Assembly: GCF_023101085.1 (NCBI RefSeq)
Contig: NZ_CP064703.1
Span: 744,001-808,000, forward strand
DNA length: 64,000 nt
Source of the DNA: Bradyrhizobium sp. 170
Lineage (GTDB): Bacteria > Pseudomonadota > Alphaproteobacteria > Rhizobiales > Xanthobacteraceae
Direction of reading: 5' to 3'
Below the pieces are notes generated by a model. It did no database searches, had not been told where the DNA came from, and saw only the letters and a program-made list of their open reading frames with translations. Numbering within the stretch: position 1 is the stretch's first letter; each line of letters begins with the position of its first letter. The position numbers and the translations under genes are program-made. This document shows, piece by piece, positions 8,703 through 18,041 of the stretch.

Positions 8703-8901
8703 CATCCATCCTCCCCACAGCCATTCGGCCTCTTGCCCCACGCTTTGAACAAATCACGAACGGTGTCGTGCCGTCAATTGGCACCTTCGACGCATCACAA
8801 CTCCCTTGAGACTTTGTGATTTCCCGCGTTCGACTTCGCGACTATGTTCGCCTTTCCAGCTACAAGCATGCATTGCGAAAAACGTCTTAGGGATGGTCAG
8901 G

Positions 8902-9381
8902 ATGAAACACGTCATGAAGATCGGTCTGGGTGTTGCGCTGTCGTTCATGACGCTGGCTTCCGCGGCACAGGCCGACAATTTCAAGCTCAGCAACAACCAG
9001 CGGATTGCCTGCAGCCGGGGATTGAGCGCGGGCAAGCTCAACACCTCGACCTGCAAGTCCTATGCTTACGTGTTCAACGTCAAGACCTCCGAACATTTCC
9101 GCTGCCAGGTTTCGCTGGCGCTGACGCGGGACAACAAGGAGGTCATCAACGTGCAGGCCGATGGCGGCTGCACCAAGAAGCCGCGCATCTTCGATACCGA
9201 TTCGAGTTATTCGTTCGACGCCACCGAAACCGAGGGGCCGAATACCAATTCGTTCTTCGGTCCCGGCGGCTATGCGGTGTGGGCTAGCGACAACAATAAT
9301 CTGAAGGTGCGTGGCTGCATCATCATCTCGTCCGGCCTCGGCTCCGATATCTCGAAATGCATCGACATGAAGTTCGAGTGA
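8902..9381 (+). CDS. Exported hypothetical protein, cysteine-containing
   Basis: About 159 residues. The start MKHVMKIGLGVALSF at 8902 was chosen, with in-frame ATGs at 8893 and 8914 as alternatives. The signal peptide ends ASAAQA. The mature part has paired cysteines (IACSRG, STCKSY, HFRCQV, GGCTKK, GCIIIS, KCIDM) consistent with a disulfide-stabilised periplasmic protein. No family recognised. It is convergent with the EAL gene, 7 bp away. Confidence 0.68.
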   Translation: MKHVMKIGLGVALSFMTLASAAQADNFKLSNNQRIACSRGLSAGKLNTSTCKSYAYVFNVKTSEHFRCQVSLALTRDNKEVINVQADGGCTKKPRIFDTDSSYSFDATETEGPNTNSFFGPGGYAVWASDNNNLKVRGCIIISSGLGSDISKCIDMKFE

Positions 9382-9388
9382 GCCTGGC

Positions 9389-10606
9389 TCAGGACGGCTT
9401 GTCGGAGCCGGTTGCAAGCTGAGGGCGGGAGCGAGCAAATTTCCGCACCGCCACCGGCTTGCCGAACAGGTAGCCCTGGACCAGATCGAATCCCATGTCG
9501 TGAGCGGCGAGAAAATCGGCGCGGGTCTCGATGCCCTGGGCGATGGCGCGGGCGCCGTTGTCCCGGGCCAGTTCGACGATGCGCCGGCATACCGTCTGCT
9601 TCAGCCGGTCGTCCGCGCAGCCGTTGATATATTGCTGGTCCACCTTCAACTCGGCGAACGGGAAGCTCCGAAGTTCCAAAAGAGACGGCCATTCGGCGCC
9701 GACATTGTCGATTGCGATCGCGATATTGTGCAGGCGCAGCCGTCTCGCGGCGTCCACCGCGAGGTCCGGATGGTCGATCACCTCGCTGCTGTTGATTTCG
9801 ATCAGGAGCCCGCCAAAGGCGGGATGGGCCGGCATGGCGCGGCACAGATCGAGCACCGCCGCGGCATTGCCGAAGAACGATACCGGCAGGTTGATCGAAA
9901 GATCGACCGGCCCCTGGCTCTCCAGCAGATAGCGCCAGTCCTCGATGGCACGGCCGACCACGAATTCGGACAGCGCGCGAAAATGCGGATCCTTGTCGTC
10001 CGGAATGAAATAGGCCGGCGGGACCACGCCCCAGGCAGGATGCCGCATCCGGACCAGCGCCTCCGCGCCGCTCGGCACCAGCGTGCGGGTGTTGATCTTC
10101 TGCTGATACCACAATTCGAGCCAGCCGGCCTTCAAGGCTTCGGCGACATCGACGGCGGGGCTTGGCGCCGGCTCGGCCGGCAGCAGCTCCGCGACGCTGG
10201 CACGCAGGCTCGCCGCGCCGAACGGCGTTTGCAGCGAGGGCAGCATGGCAATGCCGTATTCGTCGCCAATTTGCCTGACCGCCTTTACCATAATCGAGTC
10301 GGGTTGACCGATGACGAGGACCTTGCCGCCGAAATTCTTGCGGACAATGACCTCGAGAATTTCGCCGACATTGATCCCGTCGACACACACGCTGAGTACG
10401 ATCAGGTCCGGCTGCTCCGCCTGCAGCACGCCGGCCAGATCGCCGGCCTGACCGCATTCGCAGGTCACGAACCCAAGATCCTCGAGCGCGTCGGAAAGGA
10501 ACAATCGAAGGTGCTTTTTGCTGTCGACGACGCAGGCTCTGGGCGCCAGCTTGCGGTGCCCGAAGTGCATTGCGCGCGAATGCTCGCTAAAATTGATTTG
10601 CTCCAT
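9389..10606 (-). CDS. Degenerate receiver plus degenerate EAL protein
   Basis: A 405-residue cytoplasmic protein. Residues about 20-140 have a receiver fold, but the phospho-acceptor position reads LIVLSVCVDG (Ser instead of Asp) and the lysine region reads MLPSLQTPF. Residues about 155-395 form an EAL domain with EALVRM near 184 and INLP, EINSSEVI and GIETRADF strands. The usual DDFGTG is replaced by IDNVGAEW, removing the second catalytic aspartate. It is therefore probably neither phosphorylated nor a c-di-GMP hydrolase, and may be a binding or scaffold protein. The start at 10606 follows GGGAGGG. Confidence 0.85.
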   Translation of the reverse strand: MEQINFSEHSRAMHFGHRKLAPRACVVDSKKHLRLFLSDALEDLGFVTCECGQAGDLAGVLQAEQPDLIVLSVCVDGINVGEILEVIVRKNFGGKVLVIGQPDSIMVKAVRQIGDEYGIAMLPSLQTPFGAASLRASVAELLPAEPAPSPAVDVAEALKAGWLELWYQQKINTRTLVPSGAEALVRMRHPAWGVVPPAYFIPDDKDPHFRALSEFVVGRAIEDWRYLLESQGPVDLSINLPVSFFGNAAAVLDLCRAMPAHPAFGGLLIEINSSEVIDHPDLAVDAARRLRLHNIAIAIDNVGAEWPSLLELRSFPFAELKVDQQYINGCADDRLKQTVCRRIVELARDNGARAIAQGIETRADFLAAHDMGFDLVQGYLFGKPVAVRKFARSRPQLATGSDKPS

Positions 10607-10982
10607 GCCGCCCTCCCAACAGATACCCCGGCGCCAGTGGTACATCCGTGTTGAGGTCGCAATGATGGAATTTTTGCGGGAGGTCACATGATTACTTCAG
10701 TAGGGTTAAAGCCGCCGACAAGAATAAAACTTTAGGGAAATCGCACCTTCAGGGGCGCGCCGCCTTGGCCGACAAGCCCATCCGCTGATTTTCGCAGGCG
10801 TTGACTGGTGCTGCAATGCGATGATGCGACGGCTGTTCGATATTTGAACAGCACGGCCTGTTAACGCCTGTGGTCGCTTGTCGGCGCCGCGATGTCCGCG
10901 GCCTGAGCGTGTCGGGCTGCGGCACCTCCGCTTTGCTTCGCGGGAGCAGCAATGACGCGACGCACACAACTCTTCGTCTGGC
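10607..10982. other. Intergenic region with one perfect inverted repeat
   Basis: No gene is supported between the receiver-EAL start and the terminator at 10983. The only clear structure is GCTGTTC-GATATTT-GAACAGC at 10832-10852 (7-bp arms), a possible protein-binding site. Confidence 0.45.
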
Positions 10983-11021
10983 AAAAAAAAGTGACCGCGG
11001 CCCTCGGCAGGCCGCGGTCAC
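10983..11021 (-). terminator. Rho-independent terminator of the TAXI-TRAP operon
   Basis: Perfect 12-bp stem GTGACCGCGGCC/GGCCGCGGTCAC with a 7-base loop. On the minus strand it is followed by eight T, 56 bp after the stop codon at 11077. The strongest terminator in the window. Confidence 0.93.
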
Positions 11022-11076
11022 TATAGCCTGCGTTCGGACAGCGCTTCCGCGCGGTCCGGACGGCGAATGCCGACGT

Positions 11077-12036
11077 TTAGCCGCCGATACCCTTTTCCTT
11101 GAAATATTTCAGCGCGCCGGGATGGAACGGGATCGGCGAACGCTCCTGCACCTGGTTGTCGAGCGTAAAACTCTCGGCTTCCTTGTGCACGGCAACAATG
11201 TCGGCCTTCTTCTCCACCAGCGTCTTGACGATGGTGTAGGCGTCCTCGTCGCTCATCTTGTCGCCGGTGACGATCAGGTTCCAGACGTCGGTGATGGAAT
11301 TGTCCTTGTCGTAGCCCGGATACGACCCTGCCTTGATCTTGCTGGAAGAATAGAGTTTGCCGTATTTCGCGTTCATCTTCTCGGCCAGATCGCCATGGTC
11401 GATCAGCTTTATCTTCAGGCCGGGCGTCGCCGCGAGATCGGTTACCGCAGCGGTCGGGATGCCGCCGACCCAGAAGAACGCATCGATCTTGCGATCCTTG
11501 ACCGCGTTGACGGATTCGGAGACGCCGAGCCGCTCGCGCTTCATGTCCTTATCCTTGTCGAGACCGGCGGCTTCGATGACGCGGAACGCCATCACTTCGG
11601 TGGCGCTGCCGGGCGATCCTGTCGAAACGCGCTTACCCTTCAGGTCTGCCATGGTCTGGATGCCGGTGCCTTCCACCGTCACCACATGCATGCGGTTAGG
11701 ATAGACCACGAGCAACGCCTGCAACGGCACCTTGCCGCTCTTGAACTTGTCCTCGCCCTTCAGCGCATCGAGCGCGGCGTCGGCCATCGTGAAGGCCAGT
11801 TCGCTCTTGCCTGCGCCGATCAGCTTGAGATTGTCGACCGAGCCGCCGGTGACCTCGGCGGTGGCCTGCACGTTGGGAAGGTTCTTCGACAGCACGTTGG
11901 CGACGGCGCCGCCGAGCGGATAGTAGACGCCGCCGGTGCCGCCGGTTCCGATCGACATGGTCTTCTGCTGGGCGTGGGCCGCGCCCGCGAAGGCGAGGCT
12001 CAGAGTCATCGCCAGTATGGCCGTGGTCTTTTTCAT
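11077..12036 (-). CDS. TAXI-family TRAP transporter substrate-binding protein
   Basis: A 319-residue protein with a signal peptide (1-22, ending GAAHA). The mature start QQKTMSIGTGGTGGVYYPLGGA carries the G-T-G-G-x-x-x-x-Y-x-P signature of TAXI receptors. The GKRVSTGSPGSATE and IDAFFWVGGIPTAA segments are also typical. TAXI proteins deliver ligand (glutamate, 2-oxoglutarate or unknown anions) to a fused TRAP permease, which is encoded 20 bp upstream. The start MKKTTAIL at 12036 follows GAGGAGA. Second gene of a two-gene operon. Confidence 0.95.
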   Translation of the reverse strand: MKKTTAILAMTLSLAFAGAAHAQQKTMSIGTGGTGGVYYPLGGAVANVLSKNLPNVQATAEVTGGSVDNLKLIGAGKSELAFTMADAALDALKGEDKFKSGKVPLQALLVVYPNRMHVVTVEGTGIQTMADLKGKRVSTGSPGSATEVMAFRVIEAAGLDKDKDMKRERLGVSESVNAVKDRKIDAFFWVGGIPTAAVTDLAATPGLKIKLIDHGDLAEKMNAKYGKLYSSSKIKAGSYPGYDKDNSITDVWNLIVTGDKMSDEDAYTIVKTLVEKKADIVAVHKEAESFTLDNQVQERSPIPFHPGALKYFKEKGIGG

Positions 12037-12056
12037 TCTTGTCTCCTCAATCGTTT

Positions 12057-14084
12057 CTATGTTGTGAGCGCAGGACGCTCTGGTGAACGCGTTCGGGCCT
12101 GCCACAGCACTACGCCGAGACCGATGATCAGGCCCGGCACATAAGTGTAGCTGATATCGCGGCCGATGATCCATTCGACGATTGCCTCAATCAGGCTCGG
12201 GAACACCAGCACCAATCCGGATAGCAGAAGCAGGCCGCGCTCGACCGCTGTATTTTGTCGCAGCGCCCAGTTCTGGGCAAACGCGGCCAGCGCCAGCAGG
12301 CCCAGGCTCGTCTTGATCGTGATTTCGAGAATGTCGACCCACGATCCGCCCTTGGGGATCGACAGCAGCAGGCCGACGCCCTGCGGGTCGAGCACGAACA
12401 CGAACGGCACAAGGAACGCCGGCAGCGTGTATTTCCAGGATTGCAGCGTGGTCTTGTAGGGATCCCCGCCGGTAATCGCAGCCGCCGCGAATGGCGACAG
12501 CGCCGTCGGCGGCGAGACCTCCGACAGCACGGCATAATAGAAGATGAACATGTGTGCGGCGTAGTCGGGCACGCCGAGCTTGATCAGCGCGGGCGCCGCG
12601 ATCACCGCGCAGATGATGTAGGACGCGGTCACCGGCACGGCGAGGCCGATGATCCAGACGATCAGCGAGGTGTAGATCGCGGTCAGCAACAGGCTGCCGC
12701 CGGCATAGGCGATGACAATCGACGAGAATTTGAGGCCGAGACCGGTCAGCGTCACGATGCCGACGACGATGCCGGCGCAGGCGCAGGTGGTCGCGGCATT
12801 GAGCGCGCCGATCGAGCCGTCGGCCAGCGCCTTCACCAGTTTGGTCGGCACCAGCGCGGTATCCCTGCGCAGGAAGCTCAGCGCGAACGTAACGACGATG
12901 GCGTAGAACACCGACAGCGACGGCGAGTAGCCGATGACCATGAACACGACGACGGCGAGCAGCGAGATGAAGTGGAAGCCGTATCGCTTCGTCATCTGGC
13001 CGAGCGACATCTCAGTCGTGATGCTCACGTTCTTGGCGTGGAACTTCTTGGCGTCCAGTTCGACCATGAACAAGAGCGACATGTAATAAAGAAAGGTCGG
13101 AATGGTCGCCATCCAGATCACATCGAGATAGCTGATCTTGAGAAACTCGGCGATCAAGAACGCGGCAGCGCCCAGCACCGGCGGCGACAGGATCGCGCCC
13201 AGCCCGCCGGCGGCCAGCAATCCACCCGCGGCGTTTTTCTCGAAGCCGGCCTTGGCCATCATCGGATAGGCCACGGTGCCGATCATCACGGTGGTGGCGA
13301 CGCCCGATCCGGAAGGGCCGCCGAGCAGGAACGACGACAGCACGACGGTGCGGCCGGCGCTGTTCGGCTTTCCGCCCATCAAAGCCAGCGAGAAATCGAT
13401 GAAGAACTTGCCGGCGCCGGAATGCTGCAGAAATGCGCCATAGATGGTGAACAGGATGATCAGCGTCGCCGACACGTCGACCGCGACGCCGAAGATACCC
13501 TCCAACGTAATGAAGAGGTGACCGACCAGCCGGGCCAGGTCGTAGCCGCGATGGGTCCACGGCGCCGGCAGATACGGGCCGAGCATGGCGTAAGCGATGA
13601 ACAGCAGCGACACCACGGGCATGATCGCGCCGGTGGTGCGCCGGGTGGCCTCCAGCAGCAGCACGATGAAGACGATGCCGACGATTATGTCCCAACGGTC
13701 GGGCGTGGTGGCACGGTCGGTGAAATCTTCGCCGCCCCACAGCGCATAGACGATGGTCGCGACCGCGACTATTCCGGGGACGACGTCCCACCAGCGTACG
13801 CGGTTGCGAAAGCGTGTCGCCAGTGGAAACAGCAGAAAGCTCAGGACCAGCGTAAAGGCGACGTGGGTGTAGCGCAGTTCCTGGGTCGGAACGATGGCGT
13901 AGGCCGCGTAGAGGTGAAACAGGCTCATGACCACGGCAATCGTGGTCGAGATTCTTCCCGCCCATCCCATCAGGCGGTTAGCCGCGCCTTCCTCTGCCTC
14001 GATGTAGGCTTCTGCCTTGTGCAAGGCTTCGTCCGAAACGGCGACGACCTCGTCATTGGGCGGCGTTGTCTTGTCTACGGCCAT
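12057..14084 (-). CDS. TRAP transporter fused permease (DctQM type)
   Basis: A 675-residue membrane protein fusing a small four-helix DctQ-like part (about residues 40-190) to a DctM-like large permease of about 12 or more helices. Segments such as IILFTIYGAFLQHSGAGKFFIDFSLALMG, GGPSGSGVATTVMIG and GGLGAILSPPVLGAAAF are characteristic of TAXI-associated permeases. It drives Na+- or H+-coupled uptake of the ligand captured by the downstream TAXI protein. First gene of the operon, with the start at 14084 behind GGGGAAAG. Confidence 0.95.
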   Translation of the reverse strand: MAVDKTTPPNDEVVAVSDEALHKAEAYIEAEEGAANRLMGWAGRISTTIAVVMSLFHLYAAYAIVPTQELRYTHVAFTLVLSFLLFPLATRFRNRVRWWDVVPGIVAVATIVYALWGGEDFTDRATTPDRWDIIVGIVFIVLLLEATRRTTGAIMPVVSLLFIAYAMLGPYLPAPWTHRGYDLARLVGHLFITLEGIFGVAVDVSATLIILFTIYGAFLQHSGAGKFFIDFSLALMGGKPNSAGRTVVLSSFLLGGPSGSGVATTVMIGTVAYPMMAKAGFEKNAAGGLLAAGGLGAILSPPVLGAAAFLIAEFLKISYLDVIWMATIPTFLYYMSLLFMVELDAKKFHAKNVSITTEMSLGQMTKRYGFHFISLLAVVVFMVIGYSPSLSVFYAIVVTFALSFLRRDTALVPTKLVKALADGSIGALNAATTCACAGIVVGIVTLTGLGLKFSSIVIAYAGGSLLLTAIYTSLIVWIIGLAVPVTASYIICAVIAAPALIKLGVPDYAAHMFIFYYAVLSEVSPPTALSPFAAAAITGGDPYKTTLQSWKYTLPAFLVPFVFVLDPQGVGLLLSIPKGGSWVDILEITIKTSLGLLALAAFAQNWALRQNTAVERGLLLLSGLVLVFPSLIEAIVEWIIGRDISYTYVPGLIIGLGVVLWQARTRSPERPALTT

Positions 14085-14249
14085 GCTTTCCCCGGGTACC
14101 CGTTGACTCTTTAGACCCGGCGTTCCCTGCGGGTCTTTCGCGGGCGCATTCAGTCCAATTTGGGTAACCGTGGCAAGAGCCTTATGTGCCTATGGCGGGA
14201 CATCTTTTTTAGCTTATCGCACGGCTTGACCCGGAGCCGCCTCCAATCC

Positions 14250-14330
14250 GTAGCCCGGATGGAGCGAAGCGAAATCCGGGGAAACTGCCAAACAAGATTC
14301 CCGGGTTGCGCTTCGCTTCACCCGGGCTAC
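14250..14330. repeat. Palindromic intergenic repeat, family A copy 1
   Basis: Starts gtagcccggatggagcgaag and ends with the complementary arm cttcacccgggctac, a long imperfect hairpin. A second copy is at 31682-31770. It lies between the divergent TRAP operon and SDR gene, within the 276 bp gene-free gap. Confidence 0.88.
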
Positions 14331-14360
14331 AAGAAAACAGTTTGAAAGGGAGAGAAGTCG

Positions 14361-15164
14361 ATGGAACGGCTCAAGGGCAAGACGGCGATGGTGGTGGGGG
14401 CAGGCTCGATCGGTCCCGGCTGGGGCAATGGCAAGGCGACCGCCGTGACCTTCGCGCGCGAGGGCGCGCAGGTGTTTTGCGTCGATCGCAACGCGGCGGC
14501 CGCAAAGGAGACCGTCGACATCATCGCGGGCGAGGGCGGCAAGGCGACTGCCTTCACCGCCGATGTCTCGCGAGAAGCCGAGGTGGAGGCAATGGTTTCG
14601 GCGTGCCTCAAGGCCTATGGCCGCATCGACGTGCTCGACAACAATGTCGGCATCGCCGAGATGGGCAGCGTCGTCGAGGTGAACGAGGCGAGCTGGGATC
14701 ACGTCTTCGCCGTCAATCTCAAGAGCGCCTATTTCGCCATGAAGCACGCCATTCCCGTGATGCAGAAGCAGGGCGGCGGCTCGATCATCAACATCTCCTC
14801 GATCGCCTCGATCCGCCATCTCGGCATTTCCTACGTCACCTATGGCGCCTCGAAGGCGGCGATGAACCAGATGACGAAGACGACCGCCGTGCAATTCGCG
14901 CGCGACCATGTCCGCGTCAACTGCATCCTGCCGGGCCTGATGAAGACACCGATGGTCGCGCACTCCGCCGGACTCGCGGCCAGCTATTCGGCTGGCGACG
15001 TCGAGGCGATGTGGCGGGCGCGCGACGCGCAGGTGCCGATGGGGCACATGGGTGACGCCTGGGACGTCGCCAATGCCGCGCTGTTTCTCGCCTCCGATGA
15101 ATCCCGCTACGTCACCGGCATTGAGCTGGTCGTCGATGGCGGGATTACGGTGAAGTCGACCTGA
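14361..15164 (+). CDS. Short-chain dehydrogenase/reductase
   Basis: A 267-residue classical SDR. The cofactor loop is unusual in length (VGAGSIGPGWGNGKA, residues 11-25) but preserves glycine spacing. NNVG, NISSIAS (catalytic Ser) and YGASK (Tyr-x-x-x-Lys) complete the active site, and VTGIELVVDGG closes the fold. An acidic residue in CVDRN suggests NAD(H) preference (inference). It stands alone, and substrate cannot be inferred from context. Confidence 0.92.
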   Translation: MERLKGKTAMVVGAGSIGPGWGNGKATAVTFAREGAQVFCVDRNAAAAKETVDIIAGEGGKATAFTADVSREAEVEAMVSACLKAYGRIDVLDNNVGIAEMGSVVEVNEASWDHVFAVNLKSAYFAMKHAIPVMQKQGGGSIINISSIASIRHLGISYVTYGASKAAMNQMTKTTAVQFARDHVRVNCILPGLMKTPMVAHSAGLAASYSAGDVEAMWRARDAQVPMGHMGDAWDVANAALFLASDESRYVTGIELVVDGGITVKST

Positions 15165-15166
15165 GC

Positions 15167-15937
15167 CTACTGCGCCATCGCCAATATGCCGCCAGCGAAG
15201 GAATGCCAGAGTGGCGTTGCACTGATCGGCCAGTTCAGGAGCTTGACGGCGATCAGCGCAATGCCGCCATAGACATAGACCGGATGCGGCCGGCCGCGCG
15301 TGCGCCAGTCATAGACGATGGCGGCGACCAGCAGGAGATAGGCGACGAAGGCGGGCGGGATGGTCACCGGCACCGGGGGCGGACCAAGCGGCCCGGGAGG
15401 CGCCAGGAAGGTGAGAAACCAGCGCGCGACCGCGGCGTCGAGCAGCGAGATGCTGGCCAGCAGCATCAGCCGCTTGTGCGTTTCCGGCTTGCGGATGGCC
15501 GAAATCGCCAGCGCAAAGACGACCGCAAAGAACAGAATTCCGCTTAGCGGAACAATCGCGAACGCGATTCCGTCGTCGGTCAGTCCGGCCGCCGCCGAGC
15601 GCTTCATGGCGTTGACCGCGACCAGGAAGCCGAAGATCGTCATCGCGGTGGCCAGCGAGACGCCGATCATGCCGATGGCGCGGTGCCGGGCGATCTTGCC
15701 CGACGCGGCCAGCCAGCTCTGGAATGCGAAATAGAGCGACCAGGCGAAAAAAAGCAGCCCGTGAAAATGCACGACCGGGGAGGCCGAGAACGACCGCTTC
15801 GCCAGCGGCAGCCAGTAGGTCGGCGCGAAGCCGAGAAAAGCGACGGCCATGCAGGCCAGCGCCATGTAGTAGTAAAAGTAGCCGGTTTGGGATTGCGCGA
15901 TGGCGCGCGGCGGATTGAAGTCGGTCAATGTGGTCAT
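15167..15937 (-). CDS. Seven-helix integral membrane protein, unknown function
   Basis: A 256-residue protein with about seven hydrophobic helices: YYYMALACMAVAFLGF, VVHFHGLLFFAWSLYF, AIGMIGVSLATAMTI, IVPLSGILFFAVVFAL, LMLLASISLLDAAVA, FVAYLLLVAAIVYDW and YGGIALIAVKLLNW. Histidines in helix 2 (VHFHG) and near RHRAIG and ETHKRLM could bind heme or metal, as in some cytochrome-like membrane proteins, but that is speculation. It is convergent with the SDR gene, two bases apart. Confidence 0.75.
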   Translation of the reverse strand: MTTLTDFNPPRAIAQSQTGYFYYYMALACMAVAFLGFAPTYWLPLAKRSFSASPVVHFHGLLFFAWSLYFAFQSWLAASGKIARHRAIGMIGVSLATAMTIFGFLVAVNAMKRSAAAGLTDDGIAFAIVPLSGILFFAVVFALAISAIRKPETHKRLMLLASISLLDAAVARWFLTFLAPPGPLGPPPVPVTIPPAFVAYLLLVAAIVYDWRTRGRPHPVYVYGGIALIAVKLLNWPISATPLWHSFAGGILAMAQ

Positions 15938-16166
15938 GGTTGTTGAGTCCGCGAGAACTGCAAAAGGTTCACAGCAGATTTTCTCACGGATGTATTCTTC
16001 CGTATGTGAAGAGGATTACGTTTCCCGCGCGCCACGTTTCGGCCAGAATCTGTCCCCGTACGAAAACGGATACGCGCACGTGCCCGTTGTCGAAAAAGCG
16101 GGCAGCTTGCTAGGATCGCGCGTTAATCCAACGCTTCCCGGATAACAAGGCTTCCCGGATCAATTG

Positions 16167-16934
16167 ATGCGAGGCTATTCCGACATCTGCAGGCTGGTCG
16201 CGGCTTCCTTGCTATGGATCGCGTTTGCGCAGGGCGTACTGGCGACCGGTGTCGAACCGGTCAAGGATTTGCGCGTCGATCCCGCGCTCTGCCTGGCCGC
16301 CGCCCACGCGCGTGACGACGACAAGACGGTCGCGGCTTGCGGCGCGTTGATCGACAACGCCAAGACGGAAAAGGCCGACCGCATCAAGGCGCTGATCGCG
16401 CGTGGTGCCGCCTATGCGCGCAAGGACATGGCCGACCGCGCCATCGCCGACTATGACGGCGTGCTGCGGCTCGATCCCTCACTCGCCGATATCCACAACA
16501 CGCGCGGCGAACTCTGGCGCAAGAAGGGCGACCTGCCGAAGGCGGTGGCCGATTTTGCCGCAGCGATCAAGCTGAACCCGAACCATGTCGGCGCAAGAGC
16601 CAACCACCGGGCGCTGGCGCAGGAACTGGAGCGGTTGGGCGCGCTGAAGGCGATCGCCGGCAAGCCGAGCTTCAACTGCGCAACTGCCCGCCGCAAGGTG
16701 GAGAAGGCGATCTGCGCCAATCCCGAACTTGCCGATCTCGATCGCGAAGTCCACGCGGCCTATGTCAAGGCGGCCGCCGCAAAGATGACCCCGCAGCAAG
16801 CGCGCACGCTGCGGCGGGAGCAGCAGGAATACCTTGCCCGGCGCGATGCGGAATACGGCCGCCGGCCCGACTACGATCTGAAAAAGGCCATGCGCGACCG
16901 CCTGCAAAAGATCAGCGGGATCGTCGGGTATTAG
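16167..16934 (+). CDS. Exported TPR plus LprI/DUF1311-like protein
   Basis: A 255-residue protein. The signal peptide is about residues 1-27. Two TPR units follow (ALIARGAAYARKDMADRAIADYDGVLRLDPS and the next, about 70-145). The C-terminal domain begins FNCATARRKVEKAICANPELADLD and continues REQQEYLARRDAEYG, matching the lysozyme-inhibitor LprI-like (DUF1311) pattern of paired cysteines and helical repeats. It probably acts in the periplasm, perhaps on cell-wall enzymes or as an inhibitor. A truncated relative of its last 50 residues lies beyond trpS at 18139-18312. ATG at 16167 is preferred to the TTG at 16164. Confidence 0.82.
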   Translation: MRGYSDICRLVAASLLWIAFAQGVLATGVEPVKDLRVDPALCLAAAHARDDDKTVAACGALIDNAKTEKADRIKALIARGAAYARKDMADRAIADYDGVLRLDPSLADIHNTRGELWRKKGDLPKAVADFAAAIKLNPNHVGARANHRALAQELERLGALKAIAGKPSFNCATARRKVEKAICANPELADLDREVHAAYVKAAAAKMTPQQARTLRREQQEYLARRDAEYGRRPDYDLKKAMRDRLQKISGIVGY

Positions 16935-16935
16935 G

Positions 16936-17937
16936 TTACAACATGAACAGCCCGAGGCCTTCGACAACTTCCCGCTTCGTTGTCTCGGTCCGGCTCCGCG
17001 CCTTTTCCGTACCGCGGCGAATCACGTCGAGCACATAAGCCGGATCTTTGGCCAGTTGCGTCCTTCGTTCTCGCGTCGGCCTAATCAGCGCCTGCAAGAT
17101 GTCTTCGAGGCGGCGCTTGATCTTGCTGTCGCCGAGTCCGCCCCGCCGATACTGCGCCTTCAGCTCTTCCAGCGTGGTGCGGTCCTCGTCGAATGCATCC
17201 AAATAGGTGAATACGACATTGCCTTTCACTCGCCCGGGATCTTCGACCCGCAGATGATTCGGGTCGGTGAACATCGCCTTCACTGCCGCCGCGATCTCGT
17301 CCGGCGAGGCCGAAAGGGCGATGGCATTGCCGCCGGATTTCGACATTTTCGCTTTCCCGTCCACGCCCGGCAGCCGCCCCGCCTGCGGAATGACGGCCTG
17401 CGCTTCCGGCAGGACTGCCCGTCCGGCCGTGGTGTTGATACGGCGCACGATCTCGTTGGTTTGTTCGATCAGCGGCGCCTGATCCTCGCCCACCGGCACT
17501 ACAGTTGCCTTGAACGCGGTAATGTCCGCCGCCTGCGCCGCAGGATAGCACAGGAAGCCTGCCGGGATGTCGCGTCCGAAGCCGCGGCCGCGGATCTCGT
17601 CCTTGATCGTGGGGTTGCGTTCCAATCTGGCGACGGTCACGAAGTTCAAATAGAGCATCGACAGCTCGGCCAGCGCGGGCAGGTGGGATTGCAGGCAGAT
17701 CGTGGTCTTGGCTGGGTCGATCCCGACGGCAAGGTAGTCGAGCGCCACCTCCATCACATTGAGCCGCACCTTGTCGGGGGTGTGCGCATTGTCGGTCAGG
17801 GCTTGCGTATCAGCCAGGAGCAGGAACTGCTCGTGGGTGTCCTGAAATCGCAGACGGTTGAGCAACGATCCGGCATAATGGCCAATGTGCAGCGGGCCGG
17901 TGGTGCGGTCGCCTGTCAGAATAACGGGTCTGGTCAT
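16936..17937 (-). CDS. trpS: Tryptophan-tRNA ligase
   Basis: A 333-residue class Ic aminoacyl-tRNA synthetase. GDRTTGPLHIGHYAG (HIGH motif, about residues 8-22) and KMSKSGG (about 196-202) are both intact, and VPVGEDQAPLIEQTNEIVRR is the usual mid-domain signature. It charges tRNA-Trp in the cytoplasm. The start is MTRPVILTG at 17937; a longer frame to 18060 overlaps the leader described separately. Upstream lies a 15-codon leader peptide with tandem Trp codons and competing hairpins, so expression is probably controlled by Trp-tRNA charging. Whether the genome has a second trpS cannot be seen here. Confidence 0.95.
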   Translation of the reverse strand: MTRPVILTGDRTTGPLHIGHYAGSLLNRLRFQDTHEQFLLLADTQALTDNAHTPDKVRLNVMEVALDYLAVGIDPAKTTICLQSHLPALAELSMLYLNFVTVARLERNPTIKDEIRGRGFGRDIPAGFLCYPAAQAADITAFKATVVPVGEDQAPLIEQTNEIVRRINTTAGRAVLPEAQAVIPQAGRLPGVDGKAKMSKSGGNAIALSASPDEIAAAVKAMFTDPNHLRVEDPGRVKGNVVFTYLDAFDEDRTTLEELKAQYRRGGLGDSKIKRRLEDILQALIRPTRERRTQLAKDPAYVLDVIRRGTEKARSRTETTKREVVEGLGLFML

Positions 17938-17983
17938 GAGGTGTCCTCGTGAGATGAGGGGAACACCGCATGGGGGAATCATC

Positions 17984-18011
17984 AAAACAAAAGGCCGCCC
18001 TTGCGGCGGCC
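17984..18011 (-). terminator. Intrinsic terminator (hairpin 3:4) of the trpS leader
   Basis: On the minus strand GGCCGCC-GCAAG-GGCGGCC forms a perfect 7-bp GC stem (18011-17993) followed by TTTTGTTTT (17992-17984). It sits 47 bp before the trpS start codon, inside the transcribed leader, so it would stop transcription ahead of the gene. Confidence 0.85.
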
Positions 18012-18041
18012 CCAGATGCAATGAAACGTCCGGCCGCCCTG

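Noticed and set aside
12255..14114. 619-codon plus-strand open frame opposite the TRAP permease
   Set aside because: The translation is an Arg/Asp/Gln/His-rich mirror of the permease gene with no domain; a GC-rich antisense shadow.
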